Positions 7,759 through 16,401 of a DNA stretch of 33,292 bases are shown piece by piece; positions within the stretch are counted from its first letter, which is position 1, and the number at the start of each line of letters is the position of its first letter. Source of the stretch: Commensalibacter intestini A911 (GTDB lineage Bacteria; Pseudomonadota; Alphaproteobacteria; Acetobacterales; Acetobacteraceae); the NCBI RefSeq assembly GCF_000231445.1, contig NZ_AGFR01000014.1, positions 1 to 33,292 on the forward strand, written 5' to 3'. The notes beneath the pieces were generated by a model, which was not told the origin of the DNA, ran no database searches, and worked only from the letters and a program-made list of their open reading frames with translations. Both the position numbers and the translations under genes were made by a program.

Positions 7759-8769
7759 CTATTTAATAAACCCCACAATTGCTTCTGCTTCAGAGACAAT
7801 TGGCTCCGCAATCGCGGATGCTTTTTCTGCCCCTTGTTTTAAAATAGCATGAATATGCGCTTGATCTGCTAATAATTTCTTTGTTTGTTCACGAATAGGT
7901 GCAATATGTTGAATTAATACATCAGACAAAGCAGTTTTAAACCCACTAAAGCCTTGCCCAGCAAATTCTTGCAACGTTTGATCAACTGTTTTATTCGCCA
8001 TAACAGAATACATAGAAACAAGGTTTAATGCTTCCAAGCGACCTTCTAACCCTTCTTTCTCAGAAGGCAATGGCTCTGAATCACTTTTTGCACGTTTAAT
8101 TTTATTCGCGATAACGTCGTCTTCATCCATCAGCTCAATCCGCCCTTGTTCAGAAGGATCAGATTTAGACATTTTCTTACTACCATCACGAAGATTCATC
8201 ACCCGAGCACTAGTCGTAGGAATATATCCTTGCACTTCTGGGAAGAAGTCCGTTTCATAATCATGATTGAATTTTTGAACAATATCATTTGCCAACTCTA
8301 GATGTTGACGTTGGTCTTCACCCACAGGCACACAGGTTGCCTTATAAGCCAAAATATCCGCAGCCATTAAGTTCGGATAAACATAAAGACCCGCAGAATG
8401 CGCTTCTCTATTTTTCCCAGCTTTATCTTTAAACTGGGTCATCCGATTCATCCAACCAATACGCGCAACGCAGTTAAAAATCCATGCTAAACGCGCATGC
8501 GCTGAAACCGCAGATTGATTAAACAAAATCTGTTTTTGTGGATCGATCCCTGCAGCAACTAAAATCGCAGCTTGTTCAATGACTTGCTTTCTTAATTGCA
8601 CAGGATCTTGCCAAACCGTTAGGGCATGCATGTCAACAAGACAGTAAATACATTCATTACCTTCTTGAATATCAACCCAGTGACGAATTGCCCCCAAATA
8701 GTTTCCTAAATGAGGAATCCCTGTTGGTTGAATGCCTGAAAAAACTCTTTTTCCTAACGGTTTAGACAC
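7759..8769 (-). CDS. trpS: Tryptophanyl-tRNA synthetase
   Basis: This 336-residue class I synthetase charges tRNA-Trp with tryptophan, using ATP, in the cytoplasm. The HIGH-like motif is PHLGN at 19-23 and the KMSKS motif is at 199-203, both in the expected order, with the long helical C-terminus of bacterial TrpRS. The start is GTG at 8769, nine bases after an AAAGG Shine-Dalgarno; the first residues (SKPLGKRVFSGIQPTG) match the usual TrpRS beginning. It sits between the FKBP-type lipoprotein gene (27 bases upstream) and the coupled YjbQ-family gene, probably as one transcript. Length is standard. Confidence 0.96.
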   Translation of the reverse strand: MSKPLGKRVFSGIQPTGIPHLGNYLGAIRHWVDIQEGNECIYCLVDMHALTVWQDPVQLRKQVIEQAAILVAAGIDPQKQILFNQSAVSAHARLAWIFNCVARIGWMNRMTQFKDKAGKNREAHSAGLYVYPNLMAADILAYKATCVPVGEDQRQHLELANDIVQKFNHDYETDFFPEVQGYIPTTSARVMNLRDGSKKMSKSDPSEQGRIELMDEDDVIANKIKRAKSDSEPLPSEKEGLEGRLEALNLVSMYSVMANKTVDQTLQEFAGQGFSGFKTALSDVLIQHIAPIREQTKKLLADQAHIHAILKQGAEKASAIAEPIVSEAEAIVGFIK

Positions 8770-8796
8770 AATAAAACACCTTTGTTTTTATGAAAA

Positions 8797-9282
8797 TTAA
8801 TTAGACCCACCAGCACCCTTAGTCACACCAACCAAATGGATTTTAAAGACCAATGGACTGTTTGAAGGAATAACACCCATGCTTTTCTCTGCATACCCCA
8901 AATTAGGAGGCACAAATAATTGCCAAGTATCCCCAGGGTGCATCATTGGTAATGCTTCTATCCAAGCGGGAATTAATCCATCAAGAGGCAGTTGCATTAA
9001 CCCACCACCATGACGGTCTGAAGCATCAAAAATAACACCATCTGGCAAGCGACCTTCATATTCAACCAATACTAAATCCCCTTTAGATGGGGATGGATCA
9101 TTAGGATCACCTGATTTAATAACACGATAGGCCAAACCACTAGGTAATGTTTTTACATTTGGTTCAGCTTCAACTTTTTTCATAAATTGAGCTGGCGTTA
9201 ATTGAACATCTTTATCCCCAGCACATGCCACTAAAGGTAAAGCAAGTAATGCAGGCACTGCAAACGCTATTAGTTTCTTCAT
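8797..9282 (-). CDS. FKBP-type peptidyl-prolyl cis-trans isomerase, predicted lipoprotein
   Basis: From ATG 9282 the product has 161 residues. Residues 1-20 are a lipoprotein signal (MKKLIAFAVPALLALPLVAC) with lipobox LVAC, so C20 would be lipidated. The FKBP domain covers about residues 60-155: GDLVLVEYEGRLPDGVIFDAS, then IPAWIEALPMMHPGDTWQLFVPP, then LGY and the final LVFKIHLVGV. These proteins speed proline isomerisation during folding of exported proteins. A longer frame starts at ATG 9291, but its GGA touches the start codon. The same GGA is nine bases from ATG 9282, so I chose the latter. The gene lies between argG (25 bases upstream) and trpS. Confidence 0.9.
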   Translation of the reverse strand: MKKLIAFAVPALLALPLVACAGDKDVQLTPAQFMKKVEAEPNVKTLPSGLAYRVIKSGDPNDPSPSKGDLVLVEYEGRLPDGVIFDASDRHGGGLMQLPLDGLIPAWIEALPMMHPGDTWQLFVPPNLGYAEKSMGVIPSNSPLVFKIHLVGVTKGAGGSN

Positions 9283-9307
9283 AACCGTCATTCCAATTAA
9301 TTAAGTA

Positions 9308-10537
9308 TTATAAACCACCACCACGACGTCCTGATTGCGCACCCAGACGTAAACGTAATGCATTTAATTTGATAAAGCCTTGAGCATCAACTTGGTTATA
9401 AGCACCTTCGTCATCCTCAAAGGTCACCACACGCATATCATATAAACTATTTGGGCTTTCACGCCCCATAAGGATGATATTGCCTTTATATAGTTTTAAG
9501 TGGACGCGACCATTCACCGAATGTTGGCTTTCATCAATTAATGCTTGCAACATGCGACGTTCTGGAGAGAACCAGAAACCATTATAAATCAACTCTGCAT
9601 AACGTGGCATAATGCTATCTTTTAAATGCCCAGCTTCACGATCTAAGGTAATAGATTCCATGTTTCTATGAGCAAATAATAAAATTGTTCCTCCTGGGGT
9701 TTCATAAATCCCACGAGATTTCATTCCAACAAAACGGTTTTCAACCAAGTCTAAACGACCGATCCCGTTTTCTTTACCCAATTCATTTAAGCGGGTTAAT
9801 AAGGTTGCAGGAGACATTGCCACGCCATTAATCGCCACAGGATCACCAGATTTAAAATCAATAGTAATTTCAGTCGCTTTATCTGGAGCATCTTCAGGAG
9901 AAATCGTGCGTTGGAAAACGATTTCATCTGGAGCAACCGCTGGATCTTCCAACAATTTTCCTTCAGATGAAGAATGCAATAAATTTGCATCGACAGAGAA
10001 TGGTGCTTCGCCACGTTTATCATGTGCAATCGGAATTTGATTTTCTTCAGCAAATTGCAATAAACGCGTACGAGAGGTTAACTCCCATTCGCGCCAAGGA
10101 GCAATCACTTTGACATCTGGTTTTAATGCATAATAAGCAAGTTCAAAGCGAACTTGGTCGTTCCCTTTTCCTGTTGCCCCATGAGCCACCGCATCAGCAC
10201 CAACTTGTTCTGCAATTTCAATTTGACGTTTTGAAATTAATGGACGTGCAATGGAGGTTCCAAGCAAATATTGACCTTCATACAAGGTATTGGCACGAAA
10301 CATTGGGAAAACATAGTCACGAACGAATTCTTCACGTAAATCTTCAACAAAGATTTCTTTAACACCAAACATTTCAGCTTTTTTACGTGCTGGCCCTAAT
10401 TCTTCGCCTTGCCCTAAATCTGCGGTAAATGTGACCACTTCACATTCATAGGTTTTTTGCAACCAACGCAAAATAACCGACGTGTCCAACCCACCAGAAT
10501 AGGCAAGAACAACTTTCTTCACCTTTTTTTCTGCCAT
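9308..10537 (-). CDS. argG: Argininosuccinate synthase
   Basis: The enzyme joins citrulline and aspartate with ATP, the next-to-last step of arginine synthesis. The product has 409 residues. The N-terminal ATP pyrophosphatase P-loop AYSGGLDTS is at 12-20. Further family motifs follow: [16 protein letters not shown], then APWREW, then [14 protein letters not shown], then [15 protein letters not shown]. The frame extends ten codons upstream to TTG 10567, but ATG 10537 has an AAGAGAAAG sequence at the right distance and gives the usual N-terminus. The gene ends 25 bases before the FKBP-type lipoprotein gene. Base composition is noticeably richer in GC than the TIR gene upstream. Confidence 0.97.
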   Translation of the reverse strand: MAEKKVKKVVLAYSGGLDTSVILRWLQKTYECEVVTFTADLGQGEELGPARKKAEMFGVKEIFVEDLREEFVRDYVFPMFRANTLYEGQYLLGTSIARPLISKRQIEIAEQVGADAVAHGATGKGNDQVRFELAYYALKPDVKVIAPWREWELTSRTRLLQFAEENQIPIAHDKRGEAPFSVDANLLHSSSEGKLLEDPAVAPDEIVFQRTISPEDAPDKATEITIDFKSGDPVAINGVAMSPATLLTRLNELGKENGIGRLDLVENRFVGMKSRGIYETPGGTILLFAHRNMESITLDREAGHLKDSIMPRYAELIYNGFWFSPERRMLQALIDESQHSVNGRVHLKLYKGNIILMGRESPNSLYDMRVVTFEDDEGAYNQVDAQGFIKLNALRLRLGAQSGRRGGGL

Positions 10538-10646
10538 TTGCTTTCTCTTTCTTGTCTTTGAGTCCAAATAATTGCTGTTTTTATAGCACTATCAACTGTT
10601 TTTTAAAATAAACATTCTTAGAAATAACATAAATTAGTATTGTTTT

Positions 10647-11801
10647 TTATTTTAACCCTAATTGTTCTTTCGCTTGCTTGGATAATAAAGAATATATTTC
10701 TTCATAAGAAACAGAAATTGATGGATTACCAGCCATGTAGCTACATACTTGATAATTACGAAATTTAAATTCTATATGATGATCAGCAAAAGAAAAGTTA
10801 CTTAGATCTTCATGATTTTTCGTGCCATTTATAATCCACTCATTATCATCTGCATGTAAATAAAGGATTAATCTATTTCTAACAATCTGTTGTAATTCAC
10901 TAAACCCATTATGTTCATCTTTTAACAACCATGAAACAGATTCTATTTTAGTTAAAGGATTTAAAGTAAAATTATAACACTCTGTCCATTGTATTCCATG
11001 GTTTCCACTAGCCCTATACGCATCAAAATCATACTGTATTGAAATAATATTACCTCTAATTTTTATACTGTGCAGCCCGCCCTCATATTTATGAGTTCTA
11101 TAATCAATTGAACAATCTCGGCGATATTCATCCTGATAATAATTAATGTCTTGCTCAAATCGATAAGACATCGTTTCTAAAGCTCTTTCTCTAAGCTTTC
11201 CATTAATAATATCTGCAATATAATCAATGTCTTTATAATGATTAGATTGAAATTCTATAAAGTCAAAATTAACTTTATATCCAGGAAATCCATCCCAACT
11301 TTTTTCAATAGGTTTAACAGTCCAAAAAACGTTTGTCTCTTCTTGCACATGCTTCAACTCAATTTTCATTTTCTCAAATTGAGTTTTAATAGAATCTAAT
11401 ATTTGTTCTTTACCGTCAGATAAATACCCATTAATCATTTGTATATGCTGCAACGCAACAGGCCGTTCTATCTGCTCTTGTTCTATATCATCAAGCAATA
11501 CTGGAATAATATAGATATCATCATCTAATTTTTCTTCTAAATTTTTAAGAGACATTTTAACTTCTCTTTGATTATAACCTCTTTTTTCAATAAAATTTTT
11601 AGAAAGAAAAATAATCACAAGTGCAGCTTGTCGAAAAGCTTTATTAATCTCAAAATCCCATTGCTGGCCACCTTTCAACCGTTTACAATCCATCCAAACA
11701 TTAATGCCATGATGTTCAAGATAATCATAAAAAGGCAGCACTCGTTCTTGGTCTTTTACAGTATAACTTATAAAAACAAGTGGGTTCTCCATATTCGACA
11801 T
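10647..11801 (-). CDS. TIR-domain protein with DUF3298/RsiV-like C-terminal region
   Basis: The product has 384 residues with no signal peptide or membrane segment. Residues 6-135 are a TIR domain: VFISYTVKDQ (strand A), then INVWMDCKRLKGGQQWDFEI with a candidate catalytic glutamate E51, then VIIFLSKNF, then the GYNQRE motif, then IYIIPVLLDD. Many bacterial TIR domains cleave NAD or make signalling nucleotides from it. Residues about 150-384 resemble the PdaC (DUF4163)/DUF3298 module: a YDFDAYRASGNHG-type core and the closing pattern FKFRNYQVCSYMAGNPSISVSYEEI. That module is normally extracytoplasmic and in RsiV binds lysozyme. ATG 11801 follows AGGA at ten bases. The gene is AT-richer than argG (sampled lines about 25-35% GC against about 42%), which suggests later acquisition. 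Function is inferred; the TIR call is firm, the C-terminal call moderate. Confidence 0.85.
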   Translation of the reverse strand: MSNMENPLVFISYTVKDQERVLPFYDYLEHHGINVWMDCKRLKGGQQWDFEINKAFRQAALVIIFLSKNFIEKRGYNQREVKMSLKNLEEKLDDDIYIIPVLLDDIEQEQIERPVALQHIQMINGYLSDGKEQILDSIKTQFEKMKIELKHVQEETNVFWTVKPIEKSWDGFPGYKVNFDFIEFQSNHYKDIDYIADIINGKLRERALETMSYRFEQDINYYQDEYRRDCSIDYRTHKYEGGLHSIKIRGNIISIQYDFDAYRASGNHGIQWTECYNFTLNPLTKIESVSWLLKDEHNGFSELQQIVRNRLILYLHADDNEWIINGTKNHEDLSNFSFADHHIEFKFRNYQVCSYMAGNPSISVSYEEIYSLLSKQAKEQLGLK

Positions 11802-11827
11802 GCTCTACTCTTCCTTACAATAGCTAC

Positions 11828-12772
11828 CTAATCATTATAAGCTGTTTTAAACCGTTTCAACAACCAATCTCTACACGTAACTGCTTCATATTTAGGTAGA
11901 TTTTGTTCGTCTGAACATTGTGGCAAACACTGAATCAATTGACTAGGATGAGGCTCTGTAAAAAAAGGCATAGATATTCGATCTTGACCAATATTTAAAA
12001 CTCTGTGCGATGTGCTTTTGTAGCAATCATTTGTCCACATCGCCATCATATCCCCAATATTAACGACAAAGCCATCTTGAACGGGTGGCACATTAATCCA
12101 TTGATCCTTTTTACTCCTAACCTGCAAACCTCCCACATGATCTTGATATAAAATTGTTAGAATCCCATAATCTGTATGCGCACCACAAACCACTCGATTA
12201 TGTTGCTCAGGAAGTGCTGGATAATGAATAACTCTAAACGTGCTAAGCGATTCAAAAAACATTGCGTTAAAAAAACTCTCTTCGAGATCTAACCCTAACG
12301 CTATAATTCTAAATAGAGCTCGTGCTAGCTCTGTCATTTTTTGATAATGCGCTTCGAAAACTTCTGTCCAACCAGGCAACAGCGCTTCAGGATGTTGATT
12401 AGGCCCACGAAAAGGCTCGTTCCTCTGCACTTCGGGATGATCTTTTCCTAAAGGATATCCCATATCAAACATTTCTTTATAATCAACACTATTTTTATGA
12501 TCGAGCTGTTCTAACTCGTGACTGCTATAGCCTCTATAGATTTGATTATTCAAAATACTAATCGTTTGTTTTTCTAGCATCGAAAGATCAAAAAAGCGTC
12601 GAGATAAAGACGTGATTGTTTGAATATCATCCCGAGAAATATGATGCCCTGTAATACAAAAAAAGCCTGAATGACGACAGGCATAATCAACTTTTTTAGC
12701 AAGCTCTATATGTTTAGACTTATTATTTTGATAGATATCAGAAATATCAATAATCGGAATATATTCCTGCAT
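11828..12772 (-). CDS. 2-oxoglutarate/Fe(II)-dependent oxygenase, isopenicillin N synthase family
   Basis: From ATG 12772 the product has 314 residues. The N-terminal DIOX_N-type region (IPIIDISDIY, then CRHSGFFCITGHHI) is followed by the double-stranded beta-helix core. Iron ligands are visible as H199, D201 (AHTDYG) and H256 (SHRVLN), and the 2-oxoglutarate-binding arginine as R265 (RISMPF). Family members hydroxylate, desaturate or cyclise small molecules; the substrate here cannot be told. The frame runs back to 12889, but the extra 39 residues match nothing in the family. AAGGA lies ten bases before ATG 12772, so that start was chosen. The gene ends 26 bases before the TIR gene on the same strand, so co-transcription with it is possible. 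Confidence 0.88.
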   Translation of the reverse strand: MQEYIPIIDISDIYQNNKSKHIELAKKVDYACRHSGFFCITGHHISRDDIQTITSLSRRFFDLSMLEKQTISILNNQIYRGYSSHELEQLDHKNSVDYKEMFDMGYPLGKDHPEVQRNEPFRGPNQHPEALLPGWTEVFEAHYQKMTELARALFRIIALGLDLEESFFNAMFFESLSTFRVIHYPALPEQHNRVVCGAHTDYGILTILYQDHVGGLQVRSKKDQWINVPPVQDGFVVNIGDMMAMWTNDCYKSTSHRVLNIGQDRISMPFFTEPHPSQLIQCLPQCSDEQNLPKYEAVTCRDWLLKRFKTAYND

Positions 12773-12898
12773 TCTCAAACGATCCTTACTTGAGACAAAA
12801 GACAATTTAAGAATAAAATATGGATGACTTACTATTATTCTACAAGAGATAAAAAGACGCAGAAACGTTAATCTCCCTAAAACAATCAAAGTAATAGC

Positions 12899-13744
12899 TT
12901 AATTTGTTAACGCATCCTCCAAAGACACAGAAAACTGCCCTGGTTTTAGAGGCTGCTGCTGCGATGCATCTGGTGCCCATCCAGTCAAAATTGCAAAATC
13001 TAAAGGTGCTGCAATTTCGCCTTGCTCCTCTAACTTCGCCATACTACTCACCAACAAAGATTTACTTGAGAATGTTTTTTGTTGCTCTAGCAACGCATTC
13101 GTTTCCCCTGACAACCGCAAGTCTTTCATCAATCCTATTGCTGAACGATAGACAAAAGGAAGCTCCTCTTTATCAACAACAGGCAATGCAAATCCTGCCC
13201 TCTGCATTAACGTTGCACATGCGCGCAAATCTGGAAAAGGAGACACTCGAGGAAATACTCGACCACACAATTCTGCCTCTTGTTCTGCCATAATATGACG
13301 CAAATTCGATAATGTTGGTAAGATCGGCACTGCTGCCAAAAACAAACCATCAGGTCTTAAAATATTTTTAATTTGCAATAACGCCCCAGGAAGGTCATTC
13401 ACCCAATGCAGATTAAAATGAGCAATCACCAAATCAAAACTTTGCGCTTTAAAAGGCAAAAACTCTTCATCCATGCAAACGGATGGATTATTATTTAAAG
13501 AAACTAACCGTTGAGATAAATCAGCAGAAACAACGTTCATTCCTCTGGATTGCAATGCTGAGGCAACCACACCACGTCCACCAATTTCCAAAACATCCGT
13601 AAAAGGCCGCTGAATATCATCTAAACGATCTAATAAACGTTCTGCACAAATTTCTACCACTTCTTGCATTTGATGGTGATGCAATGCTGCCCTGTCACGA
13701 TGGTGTCGAACAAGCTTACGATTAAATAAAACAGGTACAGTCAT
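12899..13744 (-). CDS. Class I SAM-dependent methyltransferase, BioC/NDUFAF5-like
   Basis: The 281-residue protein opens with LFNRKLVRHHRDRAA, the start typical of the alphaproteobacterial relatives of mitochondrial NDUFAF5 and of BioC. The SAM-binding motif I is VLEIGGRG at 51-58, the acidic residue closing strand 2 is in VVSADLS, and motif IV is DLVIAHFNLHWVND. The middle (LFLAAVPILPTLSNLRH, then SPFPDLRACATLMQRAGFALPVVD) also follows that family. NDUFAF5 hydroxylates an arginine of a complex I subunit, whereas BioC methylates malonyl-ACP in biotin synthesis. The sequence alone does not separate the two, but the NDUFAF5-like start favours the former. In other alphaproteobacteria this gene often lies next to comF and grxC; here it is about 6 kb from them. 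Confidence 0.85.
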   Translation of the reverse strand: MTVPVLFNRKLVRHHRDRAALHHHQMQEVVEICAERLLDRLDDIQRPFTDVLEIGGRGVVASALQSRGMNVVSADLSQRLVSLNNNPSVCMDEEFLPFKAQSFDLVIAHFNLHWVNDLPGALLQIKNILRPDGLFLAAVPILPTLSNLRHIMAEQEAELCGRVFPRVSPFPDLRACATLMQRAGFALPVVDKEELPFVYRSAIGLMKDLRLSGETNALLEQQKTFSSKSLLVSSMAKLEEQGEIAAPLDFAILTGWAPDASQQQPLKPGQFSVSLEDALTN

Positions 13745-13805
13745 TTTCTACAAACATCTCTAATAATCAATATGAAGGTAAGGTAGACCTTACCTCACAA
13801 ACAAA

Positions 13806-13836
13806 GAAAGGCGCAACCTTTACAGTTACGCCTTTC
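13806..13836 (-). terminator. Intrinsic terminator downstream of the phosphohexomutase gene
   Basis: GAAAGGCG at 13806-13813 pairs with CGCCTTTC at 13829-13836. The stem can continue inward through AAC/GTT after one mismatch. On the minus strand it is followed by TTTGTTTG. It lies 25 bases beyond the stop of the phosphohexomutase gene and before the methyltransferase gene, so it should end the galU-phosphohexomutase transcript. Confidence 0.65.
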
Positions 13837-13860
13837 CTCAAAATAACTTAAAAATCAATT

Positions 13861-15249
13861 TTAGATTTCAGGAAGTTCAACCCCAGAATTACCTAATTGA
13901 GTTTTTAAAGCATTTTTTAACTTTTCAAGACCTTCAATCGTGGTGCTTTCAGCTCTTGCAACCAATGAAGCTTGAGTATTAGACGCTCTTAATAACCACC
14001 AGCCATCAGGTGTATTCACGCGAACGCCATCAATCGTCACCACGTCTGCTTTTTCAGCTTTCAAACGTTCTGCAACTTCATGCACTACAGTGAATTTACG
14101 ATCATCTGGACAATCAAAACGAATTTCAGGAGTGGAAATCGCTTTAGGTAATGATTCTGTAATTTCAGAAAGAGGACCTTTTAAACGACTAACGATATCT
14201 AATGTTCTGACTGCAACATAAAGCGCATCGTCAAAACCATACCATTTATCAGCAAAGAAAATATGCCCTGACATTTCTCCGCCTAATAACGCTTTGGTTT
14301 CAGCCATTTTTGCTTTAATCAAAGAATGCCCAGTGCACCACATTAATGGATTTCCACCAGCTTTTTTAACTTCTTCAAACAAAATTTGGCTTGCTTTAAC
14401 GTCAGCAATAATGGTTGCGCCTTGATGATCTGGAAGGATATCACGGCTATAAACAATCATAAGTTGATCGCCCCAAAGGATATTACCTTTGTCATCAATC
14501 ACACCAATACGATCTGCATCACCATCAAAAGCAATCCCAAGGTCGGCCTTACGTGCAGCAACTTCTTCTTGTAACTGAACAAGATTTTTAGGAACCGTTG
14601 GATCTGGGCTATGTGCTGGGAAATTCCCATCAATAGTGCCATTCAAAACAAAATGCTCACCAGGTAATTGTTGAACCAATTTGGTTAACACTTCACCAGC
14701 AGCACTATTACTATTATCCCAAACAACTTTTAACTTACGATCGGTAATACCAAAATCTTTGAGAATACGAGTAACATATTCATCGACAACATCAACTTTA
14801 CGAACGCTACCAATACCTTCTGGAACAACATCCCCTTTAGCAACTTGCACGCCTAACTCTTGGATTTGCTTACCATAAAAGGATTTGCCAGCAAGCATAA
14901 ATTTCATGCCGTTATATTCTTTTGGATTATGGCTAGCAGTCACCATCACTGCGCCATCAGCTTCCATCGTTGTTGCAGCATAATACAACATTGGGGTTGG
15001 GCCACGACCAATACGAACCACTTCTAGTCCACATTTTTTTAAACCATCAACCAAAGCAGCTTCTAAGTCTGGAGAGCTAACGCGCCCATCATAACTCACA
15101 ACAACTTTTTTACCGTTATTGCGAACAATCAAACTACCAAATGCACGACCAATTGCATAAGCATCTTCGATAAAAAATGTTTTATCATAGACACCACGAA
15201 TGTCATATTCACGTAAAATGCTTGAATCAATATTTCTTTGATGTTCCAT
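13861..15249 (-). CDS. Phosphomannomutase/phosphoglucomutase
   Basis: The enzyme interconverts hexose 1- and 6-phosphates (glucose and probably mannose) through a phosphoserine. The product has 462 residues and the four-domain alpha-D-phosphohexomutase layout. The catalytic serine loop TASHNP has S106. The magnesium loop DGDAD is at 242-246, the sugar-binding loop GEMSGH near 330, and the phosphate-binding region RASNTQ near the C-terminus. The start fits the PMM/PGM (AlgC/ManB) group (LREYDIRGVY). Its ATG overlaps the galU stop by one base (TAATG), so the two are translationally coupled and form a glucose-6-phosphate to UDP-glucose route. This supplies polysaccharide or glycolipid synthesis. 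Confidence 0.94.
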   Translation of the reverse strand: MEHQRNIDSSILREYDIRGVYDKTFFIEDAYAIGRAFGSLIVRNNGKKVVVSYDGRVSSPDLEAALVDGLKKCGLEVVRIGRGPTPMLYYAATTMEADGAVMVTASHNPKEYNGMKFMLAGKSFYGKQIQELGVQVAKGDVVPEGIGSVRKVDVVDEYVTRILKDFGITDRKLKVVWDNSNSAAGEVLTKLVQQLPGEHFVLNGTIDGNFPAHSPDPTVPKNLVQLQEEVAARKADLGIAFDGDADRIGVIDDKGNILWGDQLMIVYSRDILPDHQGATIIADVKASQILFEEVKKAGGNPLMWCTGHSLIKAKMAETKALLGGEMSGHIFFADKWYGFDDALYVAVRTLDIVSRLKGPLSEITESLPKAISTPEIRFDCPDDRKFTVVHEVAERLKAEKADVVTIDGVRVNTPDGWWLLRASNTQASLVARAESTTIEGLEKLKNALKTQLGNSGVELPEI

Positions 15250-16133
15250 TATTTTTCACCTTCATGTGCATATTTCTTTAAAATCTGACGCATAGAGGAT
15301 GCTAAATCTGGACGTTGCAAAGCAAAAGCAATTTGAGCTTCTAAGAATCCTGATTTGCTACCACAATCATAACGTGTGCCTTCATAACGTAATCCATGGA
15401 AAGGCATTTTTCCAATCAGTTGTGTCATTGAATCGGTTAATTGCACTTCATTCCCTGCACCACGTTCCATTTTGGAAAGATAAGGCATAATTTCTGGTGA
15501 TAAAATATAACGACCAATCACAGAAAGATTAGAAGGCGCATCCTCTGGATTTGGTTTTTCCACAACACCAGCAACTTTTACTAAATGACCATCATCAGAA
15601 GCAACATCGACAATACCATAGCTGGATGTTTTTTCTTTTGGCACTTCTGAAACTGCAACAACGTTACCACCATATTGATTATAAACCTCAACCATTTGAG
15701 ATAAACAACCACGTTCGCTTAAAATTAAGTCATCTGGTAATAAAATAGCAAAAGGATCATCCCCTACGAATGTACGTGCACACCAAACAGCATGCCCCAA
15801 TCCCAAAGGATCTTGCTGACGCAATGCTGTCAATGATCCAGCTTGAATACTTGACGGCTGCAAAGCTTCTAAAGCCTCTTTCTTACCTTTTTGACGCAAT
15901 GTGTCTTCAAGTTCATATGCTATATCAAAATAATCAATCAAAGAATCTTTACCACGAGCGGTAATCAAACAAAACTGTTCGATTCCTGCCGCTCTTGCTT
16001 CGTCAATTGCATATTGAATCAATGGACGATCCACAACGGGTAACATTTCTTTTGGCATAGATTTGGTTGCAGGTAAAAAGCGCGTACCAAATCCAGCAAC
16101 AGGTAATACAGCTTTACGTAGAGGTTTAATCAC
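15249..16133 (-). CDS. galU: UTP-glucose-1-phosphate uridylyltransferase
   Basis: The enzyme makes UDP-glucose from UTP and glucose-1-phosphate. The product has 294 residues. The nucleotidyltransferase signature GFGTRFLPATKSMPKEMLPV is at residues 14-33, followed by the GalU motifs QYAIDEA, then GLGHAVWCA, then FAILLPDD, then GVVEKP, then YDCGSKSGFLEA. The start is GTG at 16133, with GAAGG nine bases upstream. Its last base is shared with the start codon of the phosphohexomutase gene. Length and motifs are typical of bacterial GalU. Confidence 0.96.
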   Translation of the reverse strand: MIKPLRKAVLPVAGFGTRFLPATKSMPKEMLPVVDRPLIQYAIDEARAAGIEQFCLITARGKDSLIDYFDIAYELEDTLRQKGKKEALEALQPSSIQAGSLTALRQQDPLGLGHAVWCARTFVGDDPFAILLPDDLILSERGCLSQMVEVYNQYGGNVVAVSEVPKEKTSSYGIVDVASDDGHLVKVAGVVEKPNPEDAPSNLSVIGRYILSPEIMPYLSKMERGAGNEVQLTDSMTQLIGKMPFHGLRYEGTRYDCGSKSGFLEAQIAFALQRPDLASSMRQILKKYAHEGEK

Positions 16134-16172
16134 AGAATTGTACCTTCAGTTAACTTTATATTAATATCCAGA

Positions 16173-16200
16173 CATATAACAGAAATCATAGAGATTTCAA
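16173..16200 (-). promoter_or_regulatory. Possible sigma-70 promoter of galU
   Basis: On the minus strand TTGAAA (16195-16200) is followed after 16 bases by TATATG (16173-16178), about 40 bases upstream of the galU GTG. The rest of the 268-base gap between galU and maeB is AT-rich, with no gene and no convincing terminator for maeB. AT-rich sequence gives such matches by chance. Confidence 0.3.
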
Positions 16201-16401
16201 AGAATTTTACGCTTCATATTTCCTTCATAAAAACATGTAACATATTGATTTATATCATTTGCACATTTTAAAAAGATTATCAGCATTGCAAAAATGACAT
16301 AAATACCACTTATAGCCAGATAAATTGTCTTATAATGTGAAGTCCCATTACACAATATAATGAGACATAATAGTTTTTAAAACTCCTAGAACAATAATGC
16401 T

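Noticed and set aside
16290-16390. Partly symmetrical sequence (GTCTTATAATG ... ATAATGAGAC) as the maeB terminator
   Set aside because: The similar halves are mostly direct, not inverted; any stem needs several mismatches and lacks a T-run.
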